Source: Brachymonas denitrificans
GTDB lineage: Bacteria > Pseudomonadota > Gammaproteobacteria > Burkholderiales > Burkholderiaceae_C
Assembly: GCF_907163135.1 (NCBI RefSeq)
Contig: NZ_CAJQUA010000001.1
Location: forward strand, 263,001 to 327,000
DNA: 64,000 nt
Direction: 5' to 3'
Shown here: piece after piece, positions 9,885-17,378 of the stretch
Layout of the letters: each line of letters opens with the position of its first letter
How positions within the stretch are numbered: position 1 is the stretch's first letter
Notes under the pieces: generated by a model
What the model saw: only the letters and a program-made list of their open reading frames with translations
Database searches by the model: none
What the model was told of the DNA's origin: nothing
Position numbers and translations under genes: made by a program

Positions 9885-10613
9885 CTATTCGGGGTGGTGC
9901 TGGCTGACCAGCTGCTGCAGCGCTGCCGTATCCAGAATGCGCACGTGGCGTTGGCGCACCTCCACGATGCCCTGTTCGGCAAACCTGGAGAAGGTGCGGC
10001 TCACCGTTTCCAGCTTGAGGCCAAGGTAGCTGCCGATTTCCTCGCGCGTCATGCGCAGCACCAGTTCCGATTGCGAAAAGCCGCGCGCATGCAGGCGCTG
10101 CACCAGATTGAGCAGGAAGGCGGCCAGGCGTTCCTCGGCGCGCATGCTGCCGAGCAGCAGCATCATGCTCTGGTCGCGCACGATCTCGCGGCTCATGATC
10201 TTGTGCACGTGGTTCTGCAGCACCGTCACTTCGCGGGAAAGCGCCTCGAGTTCGTCATAGGGCATGACGCAGACTTCGGAGTCTTCCAGCGCGATCGCAT
10301 CGCAGGTGTGGCGGTCGTGCACGATGCCGTCCAGCCCGACGATCTCGCCGGCCATCTGGAAGCCGGTGACCTGGTCGCGGCCGTCCTGCGCAGTGACCGT
10401 GGTCTTGAAAAAGCCGGTGCGGATGGCGTAGAGTGCCTTGAACGGGTCACCGTGCGTGAACAGCGGTTCGCCACGCGGAATCCTGCGCCGGGCACCGACC
10501 ATGTTGTCGATATAGCGCAGTTCTGCCTCGCTCAGACCCATGGGCATGCACAGCTCGCGCAGATTGCAGTTCGAGCAGGCCACTTTGTAAGACTTGGGGA
10601 GCGAAGGAGACAT
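9885..10613 (-). CDS. fnr: Fnr/Anr-type oxygen-sensing transcription regulator
   Basis: A CRP-family activator of genes for low-oxygen life. The 242-residue product has an N-terminal cysteine cluster (Cys13, Cys16, Cys22) and a fourth cysteine at 104 (HDRHTC), the four ligands of an oxygen-labile 4Fe-4S cluster in E. coli Fnr. It then has a cyclic-nucleotide-like beta roll (GEPLFTHGDPFKALYAIRTGFFK) and a C-terminal helix-turn-helix whose recognition helix reads LGLKLETVSRTFSRF, with the E-x-x-S-R pattern that reads TTGAT half sites. Start set at ATG 10613; an in-frame ATG at 10658 is less likely because homologues begin near the cysteine cluster. It diverges from hemN. Confidence 0.93.
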   Translation of the reverse strand: MSPSLPKSYKVACSNCNLRELCMPMGLSEAELRYIDNMVGARRRIPRGEPLFTHGDPFKALYAIRTGFFKTTVTAQDGRDQVTGFQMAGEIVGLDGIVHDRHTCDAIALEDSEVCVMPYDELEALSREVTVLQNHVHKIMSREIVRDQSMMLLLGSMRAEERLAAFLLNLVQRLHARGFSQSELVLRMTREEIGSYLGLKLETVSRTFSRFAEQGIVEVRQRHVRILDTAALQQLVSQHHPE

Positions 10614-10824
10614 GCAGCTATCCGGGGCGCGCGCCATTGCGCACTTGATCCTTGTCATGGAAAGTGCCGATTATCGCATGGCGGAAAAGAGGGGTTGATA
10701 CATATCAATGGCTGCAGGGGCATTTCGCTGGCAAAGTAGATACCCGCAATGACAGCATGGCAGCGCCCGCAACCGTTCAGGCTTTTGTGCAGCAAGGGGT
10801 TATGCTGGCGCTTGCTCACTTAGA
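10614..10824. promoter_or_regulatory. Divergent fnr-hemN control region
   Basis: A 211-base intergenic region carries promoters for both genes. It holds one exact FNR palindrome (listed separately). A class II activated promoter for hemN would start near 10743 if the site is at -41.5, leaving a leader of about 80 bases. The site also lies roughly 80-90 bases upstream of the fnr start, so Fnr autoregulation is plausible. Confidence 0.6.
10695..10708. promoter_or_regulatory. FNR/ANR box
   Basis: TTGATACATATCAA matches the FNR consensus TTGATNNNNATCAA at every fixed position. It lies between fnr and hemN and most likely activates hemN under oxygen limitation and/or controls fnr itself. Confidence 0.9.
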
Positions 10825-12234
10825 ATGCCCGAGACCATGAGCAGTACCGAACAGATCATCCTCACCCCAGAATTGCTGGCCCGCTACGACATTGCTGGCC
10901 CGCGCTACACCTCCTATCCCACGGCTGACCGTTTTGTCGAGGCCTTTGGCGAGAGCGACTACATCGCTGCGCTGGAGCAGCGGCACAATTCCCGGCCGGG
11001 CCATGTGCTGCCGCTGTCGATCTATGTGCACGTGCCGTTCTGCCAGTCGCTGTGCTACTACTGCGCCTGCAACAAGATCATCACCAAGCACCGCGAGCGC
11101 GGCACCGAGTACCTGCGTTATCTGCAGCGCGAGATTGACCTGCATGTCGCGCATCTGGGGCGCGGGCAGGTGGTGTCGCAGCTGCACTTCGGTGGCGGCA
11201 CGCCCACCTTCCTGGACGATGCGGAACTGAGTCAGCTGATGGGCATGATCCGGGGGGCCTTTGAACTGGCAGAGGGCGGCGAATACTCGGTGGAAGTGGA
11301 CCCGCGCACGGTGGATGAAAAACGCCTGCAGAACCTGTTCGACCTGGGCTTCAACCGCCTGAGCTTCGGCGTGCAGGACTTCGACCCGGACGTGCAGAAG
11401 GCGGTGCACCGCATCCAGCCGGCCGAGCAGGTGTTTGCGCTGGTGGAGGCATCGCGCCGCATCGGCTTCAAGTCGGTCAACGTCGACCTGATCTACGGCC
11501 TGCCGCAGCAGACCGCGGCCTCGTTTGCACGCACGCTGAAGCAGGTGAACGAGTTGCGGCCGGACCGTATTGCGCTGTATGCCTACGCGCATCTGCCCGA
11601 GCGGTTCAAGGCACAACGCCGCATCGATGCCTACACGCTGCCCAGCGGTGGCGAAAAGATCGAGATGCTGTCGCAATCGCTCAAGGCCTTTGGCGATGCC
11701 GGCTACGTGTACGTGGGCATGGACCACTTTGCGCTGCCCGATGATGCACTGGCCATTGCCAAGCGCCAAGGCCGCCTGCACCGCAACTTCCAGGGCTACA
11801 GCACGCAGCCGGACTGCGACCTGATCGGCCTGGGCGTTTCGGCCATCGGCCGCATCGGCGCCACCTACAGCCAGAACGCCAAGACGCTGGAAGACTACTA
11901 CGACGCGGTCGAGCGCGGCCATTTCCCGGTGGTGCGTGGCCTGGCGCTGACGCGAGACGACTTGATCCGCCGCGCCGTCATCATGGCCATCATGTGCCAG
12001 GGCGAGATCGACTACGAGTCGATCAACCTGGCCTGGCTGATCGACTTCAAGGATTACTTCGCGCGCGAGCTGGAGATGCTCGGGCAGAAGGAAGAGGAAG
12101 GCATGGTGCGCATCACCGAGAACGGCATCACCGTCACCGAGCAGGGCTGGTATTTCGTGCGTGGCGTGGCCATGGTGTTCGACAAGTACCTGCAGGCGGA
12201 CCGCACCCGCGTGAAATTCTCTAAAATCATCTGA
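10825..12234 (+). CDS. hemN: Oxygen-independent coproporphyrinogen III oxidase
   Basis: A radical-SAM enzyme that decarboxylates coproporphyrinogen III to protoporphyrinogen IX without oxygen in haem synthesis. The 469-residue product has the HemN pattern CxxxCxxCxC (Cys73, 77, 80, 82), the preceding YVHVPFC, and GGGTPTFL. Full length and the anaerobic HemN C-terminal domain distinguish it from HemW. ATG 10825 was taken; ATG 10837 (MSSTEQ) is four codons downstream and equally possible. The perfect FNR box upstream fits control by Fnr, and the haem product would feed the neighbouring cbb3 oxidase. Confidence 0.95.
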   Translation: MPETMSSTEQIILTPELLARYDIAGPRYTSYPTADRFVEAFGESDYIAALEQRHNSRPGHVLPLSIYVHVPFCQSLCYYCACNKIITKHRERGTEYLRYLQREIDLHVAHLGRGQVVSQLHFGGGTPTFLDDAELSQLMGMIRGAFELAEGGEYSVEVDPRTVDEKRLQNLFDLGFNRLSFGVQDFDPDVQKAVHRIQPAEQVFALVEASRRIGFKSVNVDLIYGLPQQTAASFARTLKQVNELRPDRIALYAYAHLPERFKAQRRIDAYTLPSGGEKIEMLSQSLKAFGDAGYVYVGMDHFALPDDALAIAKRQGRLHRNFQGYSTQPDCDLIGLGVSAIGRIGATYSQNAKTLEDYYDAVERGHFPVVRGLALTRDDLIRRAVIMAIMCQGEIDYESINLAWLIDFKDYFARELEMLGQKEEEGMVRITENGITVTEQGWYFVRGVAMVFDKYLQADRTRVKFSKII

Positions 12235-12278
12235 TCGGTGGCAGACACCCGGCAGGGTGAGAGGGACTGCCATGGCAA

Positions 12279-12312
12279 GGCCGGCACCGGTGCATACCGT
12301 GCCGGCCGTTTT
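12279..12312 (+). terminator. Terminator after hemN
   Basis: GGCCGGCAC-C-GGT (12279-12291) pairs with ACCGTGCCGGCC (12296-12307) with one bulged base and a GCAT loop, followed by GTTTT. It lies 44 bases after the hemN stop and 16 bases before the next gene. Confidence 0.7.
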
Positions 12313-12327
12313 GCATGAAAGAGAAGT

Positions 12328-13014
12328 ATGGAAGCATCATTGATCGTCACGGCCCTGCTGATGGGCCTGGCGGGCGGCCCGCACTGCATTGCCATGTGCG
12401 GCGCGGCATGCGCGGGGATCGGCGTCACGGCCGGTGAACGGCCGGCGCAGCAGAATACGGCCATGGGGCTGTTCCAGGTGGGGCGGGTGCTGGGCTATGC
12501 CGGCCTGGGCGCGCTGGCCGCGGCCACCATGCAGGGCCTGGGCTGGCTGACGGTGCAGAGTGCCGCGCTGCGGCCGGTGTGGAGCACGATCCACGTCGCC
12601 GCGCTGGTGCTCGGGGTGTTGCTGATGTTCCAGGGGCGGCAGCCGGCCTGGCTGGATCGCTCGGCGCGCAAGGTGTGGGAGCGCATCAAGCGCCTGCAGC
12701 AGCGCGGCGGTTCTTTCGGGCCGGTGCTGGTGGGCATGCTGTGGGCCTTCCTGCCCTGTGGCCTGCTGTATTCGGCACTGATGGTGGCGGCCCTGACCGG
12801 CGTGGTATGGCAGGGGGCAGCCGTGATGGCCTTGTTCGTGCTGGGCACCAGCGTGTCGCTGATGGCGGGCCCGTGGCTGCTGCTGCGCATGCGCAAGCTG
12901 GGCGATGGCGAATGGGGCATTCGCCTGGCTGGCCTGGCGCTGGCCATCAGCGCCGGCGTGGCGCTGTGGATGGGCCTGATGCATGATCAGGCGCCGTGGT
13001 GCACCACGCCCTGA
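12328..13014 (+). CDS. Sulfite exporter TauE/SafE-like (UreH/DsbD-type) membrane protein
   Basis: A 228-residue membrane protein of the DsbD_2/UreH-like transmembrane group. Diagnostic features are the N-terminal GLAGGPHCIAMCGAACAG motif, with paired cysteines and a histidine in helix 1, and the second half motif FLPCGLLYSALMVAALTG, followed by two more helices. Relatives in many proteobacteria sit in or beside cco/fix loci and are suspected to help move copper or electrons for cbb3 assembly. That role here is inferred from the location within a few kilobases of ccoGH, fnr and hemN. It converges with the next gene with only three bases between the stops. Confidence 0.75.
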   Translation: MEASLIVTALLMGLAGGPHCIAMCGAACAGIGVTAGERPAQQNTAMGLFQVGRVLGYAGLGALAAATMQGLGWLTVQSAALRPVWSTIHVAALVLGVLLMFQGRQPAWLDRSARKVWERIKRLQQRGGSFGPVLVGMLWAFLPCGLLYSALMVAALTGVVWQGAAVMALFVLGTSVSLMAGPWLLLRMRKLGDGEWGIRLAGLALAISAGVALWMGLMHDQAPWCTTP

Positions 13015-13017
13015 GGT

Positions 13018-13842
13018 TTACGCGCCCAGCAGGCGGATACCCTTGATCAGCATGCTGACCGCCAGCAGCATCAGGATGCCGGCGAAGATGCGCTTGAGGG
13101 TCTTGACCGGCAGGGCGTGCGCGGTGCGTGCGCCCAGCGGGGCCATCAGCACGCTGCAGCTGGCGATCACGGCCAGGGCTGGCAGCCAGACGTAGCCAAC
13201 CGACCATTCCGGCCGGCCCGCCACGCTCCAGCCGCCCAGCACGTAGCCGATCACGTTGAACACCGCGATCGGAAAGCCCAGGGCGGCGCTGGTGGCCACG
13301 GCGTTGTGGATGGCGACGTTGCACCAGGTCATGAAGGGAACGCTCAGGAAGCCGCCGCCGGCGCCGAGCAGGCCGGACAGGAAGCCGATCACGCTGCCGG
13401 CCGCCATCTGGCCGCCACGGCCGGGCATCTGGCGCGTGGGCTTGGGCTTGCGATCCAGGAACATCTGCAGCGCCGCCAGGATCACCAGCACGCCGAACAC
13501 CACGGACAGCCAGGCACCCTTGAGCAGGGCGAACACGCCGATGCTGACGACCAGTGCGCCGATCATGATGCCCGGGGCGATACCCTTGACCAGATCCCAG
13601 CGCACCATGCCGCGCTTGTGGTGGGCGCGCACGCTGGAGATGGAGGTGAAGATGATGGTGGCCATGGAAGTGGCAATCGCCATCTTCACGGCCAGTTCGT
13701 TGTCGACGCCGCGGCTGGCCAGGATCCAGGTGATGAAGGGCACCAGCACCATGCCGCCCCCCACGCCCAGCAGGCCGGCCATGAAGCCGCCGGTGAGGCC
13801 GAGCGCGGCCAGTTCGACAATGGTGATGGGTTCGAGGATCAT
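13018..13842 (-). CDS. TauE/SafE family sulfite/organosulfonate exporter
   Basis: A 274-residue polytopic protein with the TauE/SafE repeat: LTGGFMAGLLGVGGGMVLVP near the N-terminus and its counterpart FLSGLLGAGGGFLSVP in the second half. About eight helices are predicted. Family members export sulfite, sulfoacetate or related anions; substrate is unknown here. Start ATG on the minus strand at 13842. The gene stands alone, with the 6S RNA locus and its terminator upstream. Confidence 0.85.
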   Translation of the reverse strand: MILEPITIVELAALGLTGGFMAGLLGVGGGMVLVPFITWILASRGVDNELAVKMAIATSMATIIFTSISSVRAHHKRGMVRWDLVKGIAPGIMIGALVVSIGVFALLKGAWLSVVFGVLVILAALQMFLDRKPKPTRQMPGRGGQMAAGSVIGFLSGLLGAGGGFLSVPFMTWCNVAIHNAVATSAALGFPIAVFNVIGYVLGGWSVAGRPEWSVGYVWLPALAVIASCSVLMAPLGARTAHALPVKTLKRIFAGILMLLAVSMLIKGIRLLGA

Positions 13843-13882
13843 GGCGGGAAATCTGCTGAGGCGTTCGGAGCTCCGAACGCGA

Positions 13883-13906
13883 AAAGCCGCCCTGGTGGGC
13901 GGCTTG
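13883..13906 (-). terminator. Terminator of the 6S RNA transcript
   Basis: On the minus strand AAGCCGCCC, loop ACCA, GGGCGGCTT is followed by TT. The 5' arm overlaps the 3' arm of the 6S closing stem, so the two structures compete, as often seen at processed small-RNA ends. Confidence 0.65.
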
Positions 13907-14066
13907 GGGTCTGTCGCGAGGGGCGCCAGACGGCTGAGAGGTGTCTGCAGCAGAGCCAGACCGTCATCCTGAACGGAGGGGTTCAGGTGGGCGAGGGCAG
14001 CAAGGCCTTGGGTTCATCTAACGCGAGATGATCACGCTGGCCGAGCGATCTACCAAGCCCGGGCTC
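13901..14066 (-). ncRNA. ssrS: 6S RNA
   Basis: 6S RNA mimics an open promoter and sequesters sigma-70 RNA polymerase in stationary phase. The minus-strand transcript downstream of zapA, the classic 6S location in proteobacteria, has a closing stem formed by GGCTTGG (14059-14053) and CCAAGCC (13907-13901). Its right arm carries the family hairpin CACCTGAACCCCTCCGTTCAGG, split here as CCTGAAC (near 13989) and GTTCAGG, comparable to the CUUGAACC/GGUUCAAG hairpin of E. coli 6S. Ends are estimated to within several bases. A candidate -10 (AATGCT) lies just upstream. The assignment rests on position and partial structure; no covariance search was possible. Confidence 0.65.
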
Positions 14067-14186
14067 AGAGAGCATTGGTTCAAGGAAATATAAAGCCAAG
14101 CTCGCTGCAGACGCCTTCATTTTAGGATGAAATTCGCCCGCGTGGGAAATTTGCAGATGTAAAAGCCCGCGCGTTGTGTACGGCTG

Positions 14187-14519
14187 TCAGATCAGGCGGC
14201 CGTCCTCGGCCAGCGCCTCGTCCATGCGCTGCAGCAGGGCCTGCATGCGGGGGTGCACCAACTCGGCCGGCTGTACCTCGCCTTCGGCGGCGGGGGCGGG
14301 CATGGCGGCAATCTGCTGCTCCTTCTCGATCAGGTCGAAGGCCATGTTGAGGGCGGCGAGCACGGCGATGCGGTCGCGTGCGCGGATCTTGCCGGCATCA
14401 CGGATCTTGCACATGGCGGTGTCGACGCGCTGCACTGCCTCGGTCATGCGGTCTTCGGAACCTTCCGGGCAGGCCAGCACATAGGCCTGGCCCATGATCG
14501 GAACTTCGATTTGCTTCAT
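14187..14519 (-). CDS. zapA: Cell division protein ZapA
   Basis: ZapA binds FtsZ and bundles protofilaments at the Z ring. The 110-residue product begins MKQIEVPIMGQAYVLACPEG, typical of ZapA, followed by the AVQRVDTAMCKIRDAGKIRARDRIAVLAALNMAFDL helical block and a C-terminal coiled coil. A variable Ala/Pro-rich insert near residues 72-85 is not seen in shorter relatives. Its start overlaps the stop of the upstream coiled-coil gene (ATGA-type overlap at 14516-14519), and 6S RNA follows, so the arrangement matches the usual zapA locus. Confidence 0.92.
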   Translation of the reverse strand: MKQIEVPIMGQAYVLACPEGSEDRMTEAVQRVDTAMCKIRDAGKIRARDRIAVLAALNMAFDLIEKEQQIAAMPAPAAEGEVQPAELVHPRMQALLQRMDEALAEDGRLI

Positions 14520-14824
14520 TGCGGATCATCCTTGGCAGAAGAAGGCTGTGCGGCAGGGGGCTGCTGGCCCCAGACGCTGGCCATGGCGGGCGCCGGGGCG
14601 GCCGGCGCTGCCACCGGCTCGGCCGGCAGGCGGGCGAGCAGGGCGTCGACGCGCGCGCGGGCGGCCGACAGGCGCGACTTGAGCGAATCCCGCTCCTGGA
14701 TAACTTCCTGCAGCTGGCCCTGGAGCAGGGCGGCGGTTTTCTGCAGCTCCTGGTAGCGCAGCAGCATGTGCTCCATGCGGTCTGCGACCTGGTCGAGCGA
14801 GAGCGGGGTGAGGGGAGTGGTCAT
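14516..14824 (-). CDS. ZapB-like/TIGR02449-type coiled-coil protein
   Basis: A 102-residue protein: residues 10-60 form a strong coiled coil (VADRMEHMLLRYQELQKTAALLQ and on, with leucine heptads), followed by an Ala/Pro-rich tail. Small coiled-coil genes directly upstream of zapA are common in beta- and gamma-proteobacteria and are thought to act with ZapA at the division site. The start at ATG 14824 (MTTPLTPLSLDQ) is preferred over upstream in-frame codons because homology-like heptads begin there. The gene overlaps zapA by four bases. Confidence 0.75.
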   Translation of the reverse strand: MTTPLTPLSLDQVADRMEHMLLRYQELQKTAALLQGQLQEVIQERDSLKSRLSAARARVDALLARLPAEPVAAPAAPAPAMASVWGQQPPAAQPSSAKDDPQ

Positions 14825-14969
14825 GGCACGGGAACGACAGGCAACAAGATAGCTGGCGTGGCCTGCAGCTGCAGGCCTGGCCCTTTGTTGCACATTGTAG
14901 ATGATGGCGCCGGGACGCCATGGGGGCTTTCCTCAGGGACGGGGCGAATCGTCCTACAATATCCGGATT

Positions 14970-15180
14970 GCTGGTGCCTGGCAGGTCGTTGTGGCCGCCG
15001 GGTAAACGGGAAGCAGGAGTCCTGCCGGGATGGCTGGCAGGGCACAGGCCTGCGCTGCCCCCGCAACGGTGATACGGCGCAGCCCGGGTTGTGAAGCGGC
15101 TGCCGCAGTGTTCTCGCACGCCACTGGCCAGGTGCCGGGAAGGCAGCGCTGCCATGCCGTCAGCCCGGATACCGGCCAGC
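14970..15180 (+). promoter_or_regulatory. Cobalamin (B12) riboswitch
   Basis: The leader holds the conserved core CTGCCCCCGCAACGGTGAT (15055-15073), the segment GCCACTGG followed by GGGAAGG, and the B12-box-like end CAGCCCGGATACCGGCC (15161-15177). GCTGG (14970-14974) can close P1 with CCAGC (15176-15180). A TACAAT hexamer at 14955-14960 is a good -10 candidate. The riboswitch lies 190 bases upstream of cobU on the same strand; adenosylcobalamin binding should turn the operon off. In the 15181-15369 gap no stem with a T run was found (only a GGCGCC/GGCGCC pairing at 15194-15217), so control may act through translation or Rho. Confidence 0.93.
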
Positions 15181-15369
15181 AAGCTTGATTTGGGGCGCCT
15201 GCCTGCGGGCCGGCGCCGGAACGGAATGCAGCGGCGGGGCGCCAGCGGTTTTCCGGGCTTTTCTCATGGTGGCATTGGTGCCGGTGCTGGCGGACATTTT
15301 CTCTCTTGGTCTTTCTCTCCTGAACGGGTTGCGCCCTGGCGTGCGCCGTGCGCAGCCGTGGAGGGCGGC

Positions 15370-15960
15370 ATGAGGCATCACGAACTGATCCTGGGCGGCC
15401 AGAAATCCGGCAAGACGGTGCGCGCCGAGCAGTTGGTGGCGCGCTGGCTGGAGCAGGATGCGGGGCGCCGTGCCCTGTATCTGGCAACGGCACTGCCCTG
15501 GGACGAGGAAATGCAGCAGCGCATCGCGCGCCACCAGCAGGATCGCGCCCGGCGCGTGCCGCGCATGCAGACCCTGCAGGCTGCGGAGTGGGGCGGCGCA
15601 CTGGACGTGCCCGGCCTGTTGCGCCAGCATGGTGCGCCGGAGGTGGCACTGGTGCTGGACTGCCTCACGCTCTGGCTGACGCAGCAGTTGATGCCGCTGG
15701 AGCAGGAGGATGTGCAGCCGGTCGCCGATGCTGCGCGGCTGGAGGCCGCGGTTGCCGATCTGCTGGAGGCCATCCGGGCCTGGCCGGGCCCCTTGTATAT
15801 CGTGAGCAATGAAATCGGTCTGGGCGTGATTCCGCTCGGCCGCGAGACGCGTGCCTTTGTCGACGCGCTCGGCGAACTCAACCAGCGCGTGGCGGCAGTG
15901 TGCAGCCACGTCACCCTGATGGCGGCAGGCTTGCCGCTGACATTGAAATCTTCCGACTGA
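15370..15960 (+). CDS. cobU: Adenosylcobinamide kinase / adenosylcobinamide-phosphate guanylyltransferase
   Basis: CobU/CobP phosphorylates adenosylcobinamide and then adds GMP to give AdoCbi-GDP in the nucleotide loop pathway. The 196-residue product starts [16 protein letters not shown]; the P-loop GGxKSGKT is at residues 9-16. Further family motifs are [30 protein letters not shown] and [14 protein letters not shown] 15370 follows GGAGGGCGGC; an ORF extending to 15091 lies inside the riboswitch and is not coding. First gene of the B12 run. Confidence 0.95.
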   Translation: MRHHELILGGQKSGKTVRAEQLVARWLEQDAGRRALYLATALPWDEEMQQRIARHQQDRARRVPRMQTLQAAEWGGALDVPGLLRQHGAPEVALVLDCLTLWLTQQLMPLEQEDVQPVADAARLEAAVADLLEAIRAWPGPLYIVSNEIGLGVIPLGRETRAFVDALGELNQRVAAVCSHVTLMAAGLPLTLKSSD

Positions 15961-15971
15961 AAGGACCTGCC

Positions 15972-16541
15972 ATGAAAATCGAGGAACCGCCCAAGGAAAA
16001 GCCGTACGAGAAGTCGGATGGCGAACGCCGCGGCATCCTGATCGTCAACACCGGCGATGGCAAGGGCAAGAGCACGGCGGCCTTCGGCCTGGCGCTGCGT
16101 GCCACCGGCCGCGGCAAGAAGGTGAAGATCTACCAGTTCATGAAGGTGCCGAGCGCCCGCTTTGGCGAGCACCGCATGTTCGAGCAGATCGGCGTGCCCG
16201 TGGAAGGGCTGGGCGACGGCTTCAGCTGGAAGAGCCAGGATCTGGAAAAGTCCGCGCAGCTGGCGCGCGACGGCTGGGAAAAGGCCAAGGCCGCCATCCT
16301 GAGCGGCGAGTATTTCCTGGTGGTGTGCGACGAGATCACCTATCCGCTGGTGTACGGCTGGCTGCCGCTGGAAGATGTGGTGGAGACGCTGAAGAACCGT
16401 CCGCGCGATGTGCATGTGTGCCTGACCGGCCGCCGCTGCCCGCAGGAGATCGTCGACATCGCCGATACCGTGACCGAGATGCGCCCGGTCAAGCATGCGT
16501 TCGATGCCGGCATTCCGGCACAGCGCGGGATCGAGGACTGA
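15972..16541 (+). CDS. cobO: Cob(I)yrinic acid a,c-diamide adenosyltransferase
   Basis: CobO/BtuR transfers the adenosyl group of ATP to cob(I)alamin or its precursors. The 189-residue product has the P-loop GDGKGKST (about residues 28-35), [18 protein letters not shown] at the start and [12 protein letters not shown], with the C-terminal [18 protein letters not shown] typical of the CobA/CobO/BtuR type (not PduO). Start ATG 15972, 11 bases after cobU; the longer open frame from 15900 lies inside cobU. Confidence 0.95.
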   Translation: MKIEEPPKEKPYEKSDGERRGILIVNTGDGKGKSTAAFGLALRATGRGKKVKIYQFMKVPSARFGEHRMFEQIGVPVEGLGDGFSWKSQDLEKSAQLARDGWEKAKAAILSGEYFLVVCDEITYPLVYGWLPLEDVVETLKNRPRDVHVCLTGRRCPQEIVDIADTVTEMRPVKHAFDAGIPAQRGIED

Positions 16542-16562
16542 GCGGATTTGGTGAGCAAGACC

Positions 16563-17360
16563 ATGACGAGCCTGCCTTTCGCCCCGGACGCATCATCGGG
16601 TGAGGCTGCAGCCTTGCCGACTGCCGTGCCGCAGGATGCATCGCATGCCTATCCGGCGGCGGATCGGGATGCGATCTACCGCGTGATGGCGCAGCGGCGC
16701 GACATGCGTCATTTCACGCCGGGCGCGCAGGTGGCACCCGAGGTGCTGGAGCGCCTGCTGCTGGCGGCGCATGCGGGGCCGAGCGTGGGTTTCATGCAGC
16801 CCTGGCGCTTTCTGCGCATCAGCGATGCGGGGCTGCGCGAGCGCATCCATGGCTGCGTGGAGCGCGAACGCGTGGCCACGGCCCGTGCGCTGGGCGAGCG
16901 CGAGGAGGATTTTCTCAAGCTCAAGGTCGAAGGGATCCGCGAGGCGGCCGAGCTGATCGCGGTATGCCTGGCGGACGGGCGCGAGCGCCATGTGTTCGGC
17001 CGGCGCACCATGCCCTATATGGATATCGCTTCGGTCGGCTGCGCGCTGCAGAACCTGTGGCTGGCGGCGCGTGCGGAGGGGCTGGGCGTGGGCTGGGTGT
17101 CGATTTTCGATCCCGACGAGCTGGGTGCCTTGCTGCAGCTGCCCGAAGGGGCCAGCCCGCTGGCGCTGCTGTGCATCGGCCCGGTGCCCGAGTTTTATGA
17201 TGCGCCCATGCTGCAGCAGCAGCGCTGGGCCAGCCGCATGCCGCTGGCGGATGTGGTTTTTGACAATAGCTGGGGCCACAGTGCCCCGTTCCTGCAGGGG
17301 CTTTGTCAGCCTGGGCAAAGCCCGGTAGCGGACAATGCGTGCTGCGATTCTTCCGATTGA
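16563..17360 (+). CDS. bluB: 5,6-dimethylbenzimidazole synthase
   Basis: BluB cannibalises FMNH2 with oxygen to make dimethylbenzimidazole, the lower ligand of cobalamin. The 265-residue product is a nitroreductase-fold protein with RRDMRHFTPGAQV, HAGPSVGFMQPWRFL, and the FGRRTMPYMDIASVGCALQNLWLAA block characteristic of BluB. The use of an O2-dependent enzyme implies B12 synthesis in aerobic or microaerobic conditions. ATG 16563 was chosen; GTG 16551 and TTG 16548 are in frame and no strong ribosome site decides. The C-terminus has an unusual cysteine-containing tail (NACCDSSD). Confidence 0.92.
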   Translation: MTSLPFAPDASSGEAAALPTAVPQDASHAYPAADRDAIYRVMAQRRDMRHFTPGAQVAPEVLERLLLAAHAGPSVGFMQPWRFLRISDAGLRERIHGCVERERVATARALGEREEDFLKLKVEGIREAAELIAVCLADGRERHVFGRRTMPYMDIASVGCALQNLWLAARAEGLGVGWVSIFDPDELGALLQLPEGASPLALLCIGPVPEFYDAPMLQQQRWASRMPLADVVFDNSWGHSAPFLQGLCQPGQSPVADNACCDSSD

Positions 17361-17378
17361 TGTAGAGAAAGCCCGAAG

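Noticed and set aside
15091-15369. In-frame extension of cobU into the upstream region.
   Set aside because: It overlaps the cobalamin riboswitch, and CobU homology begins exactly at ATG 15370.
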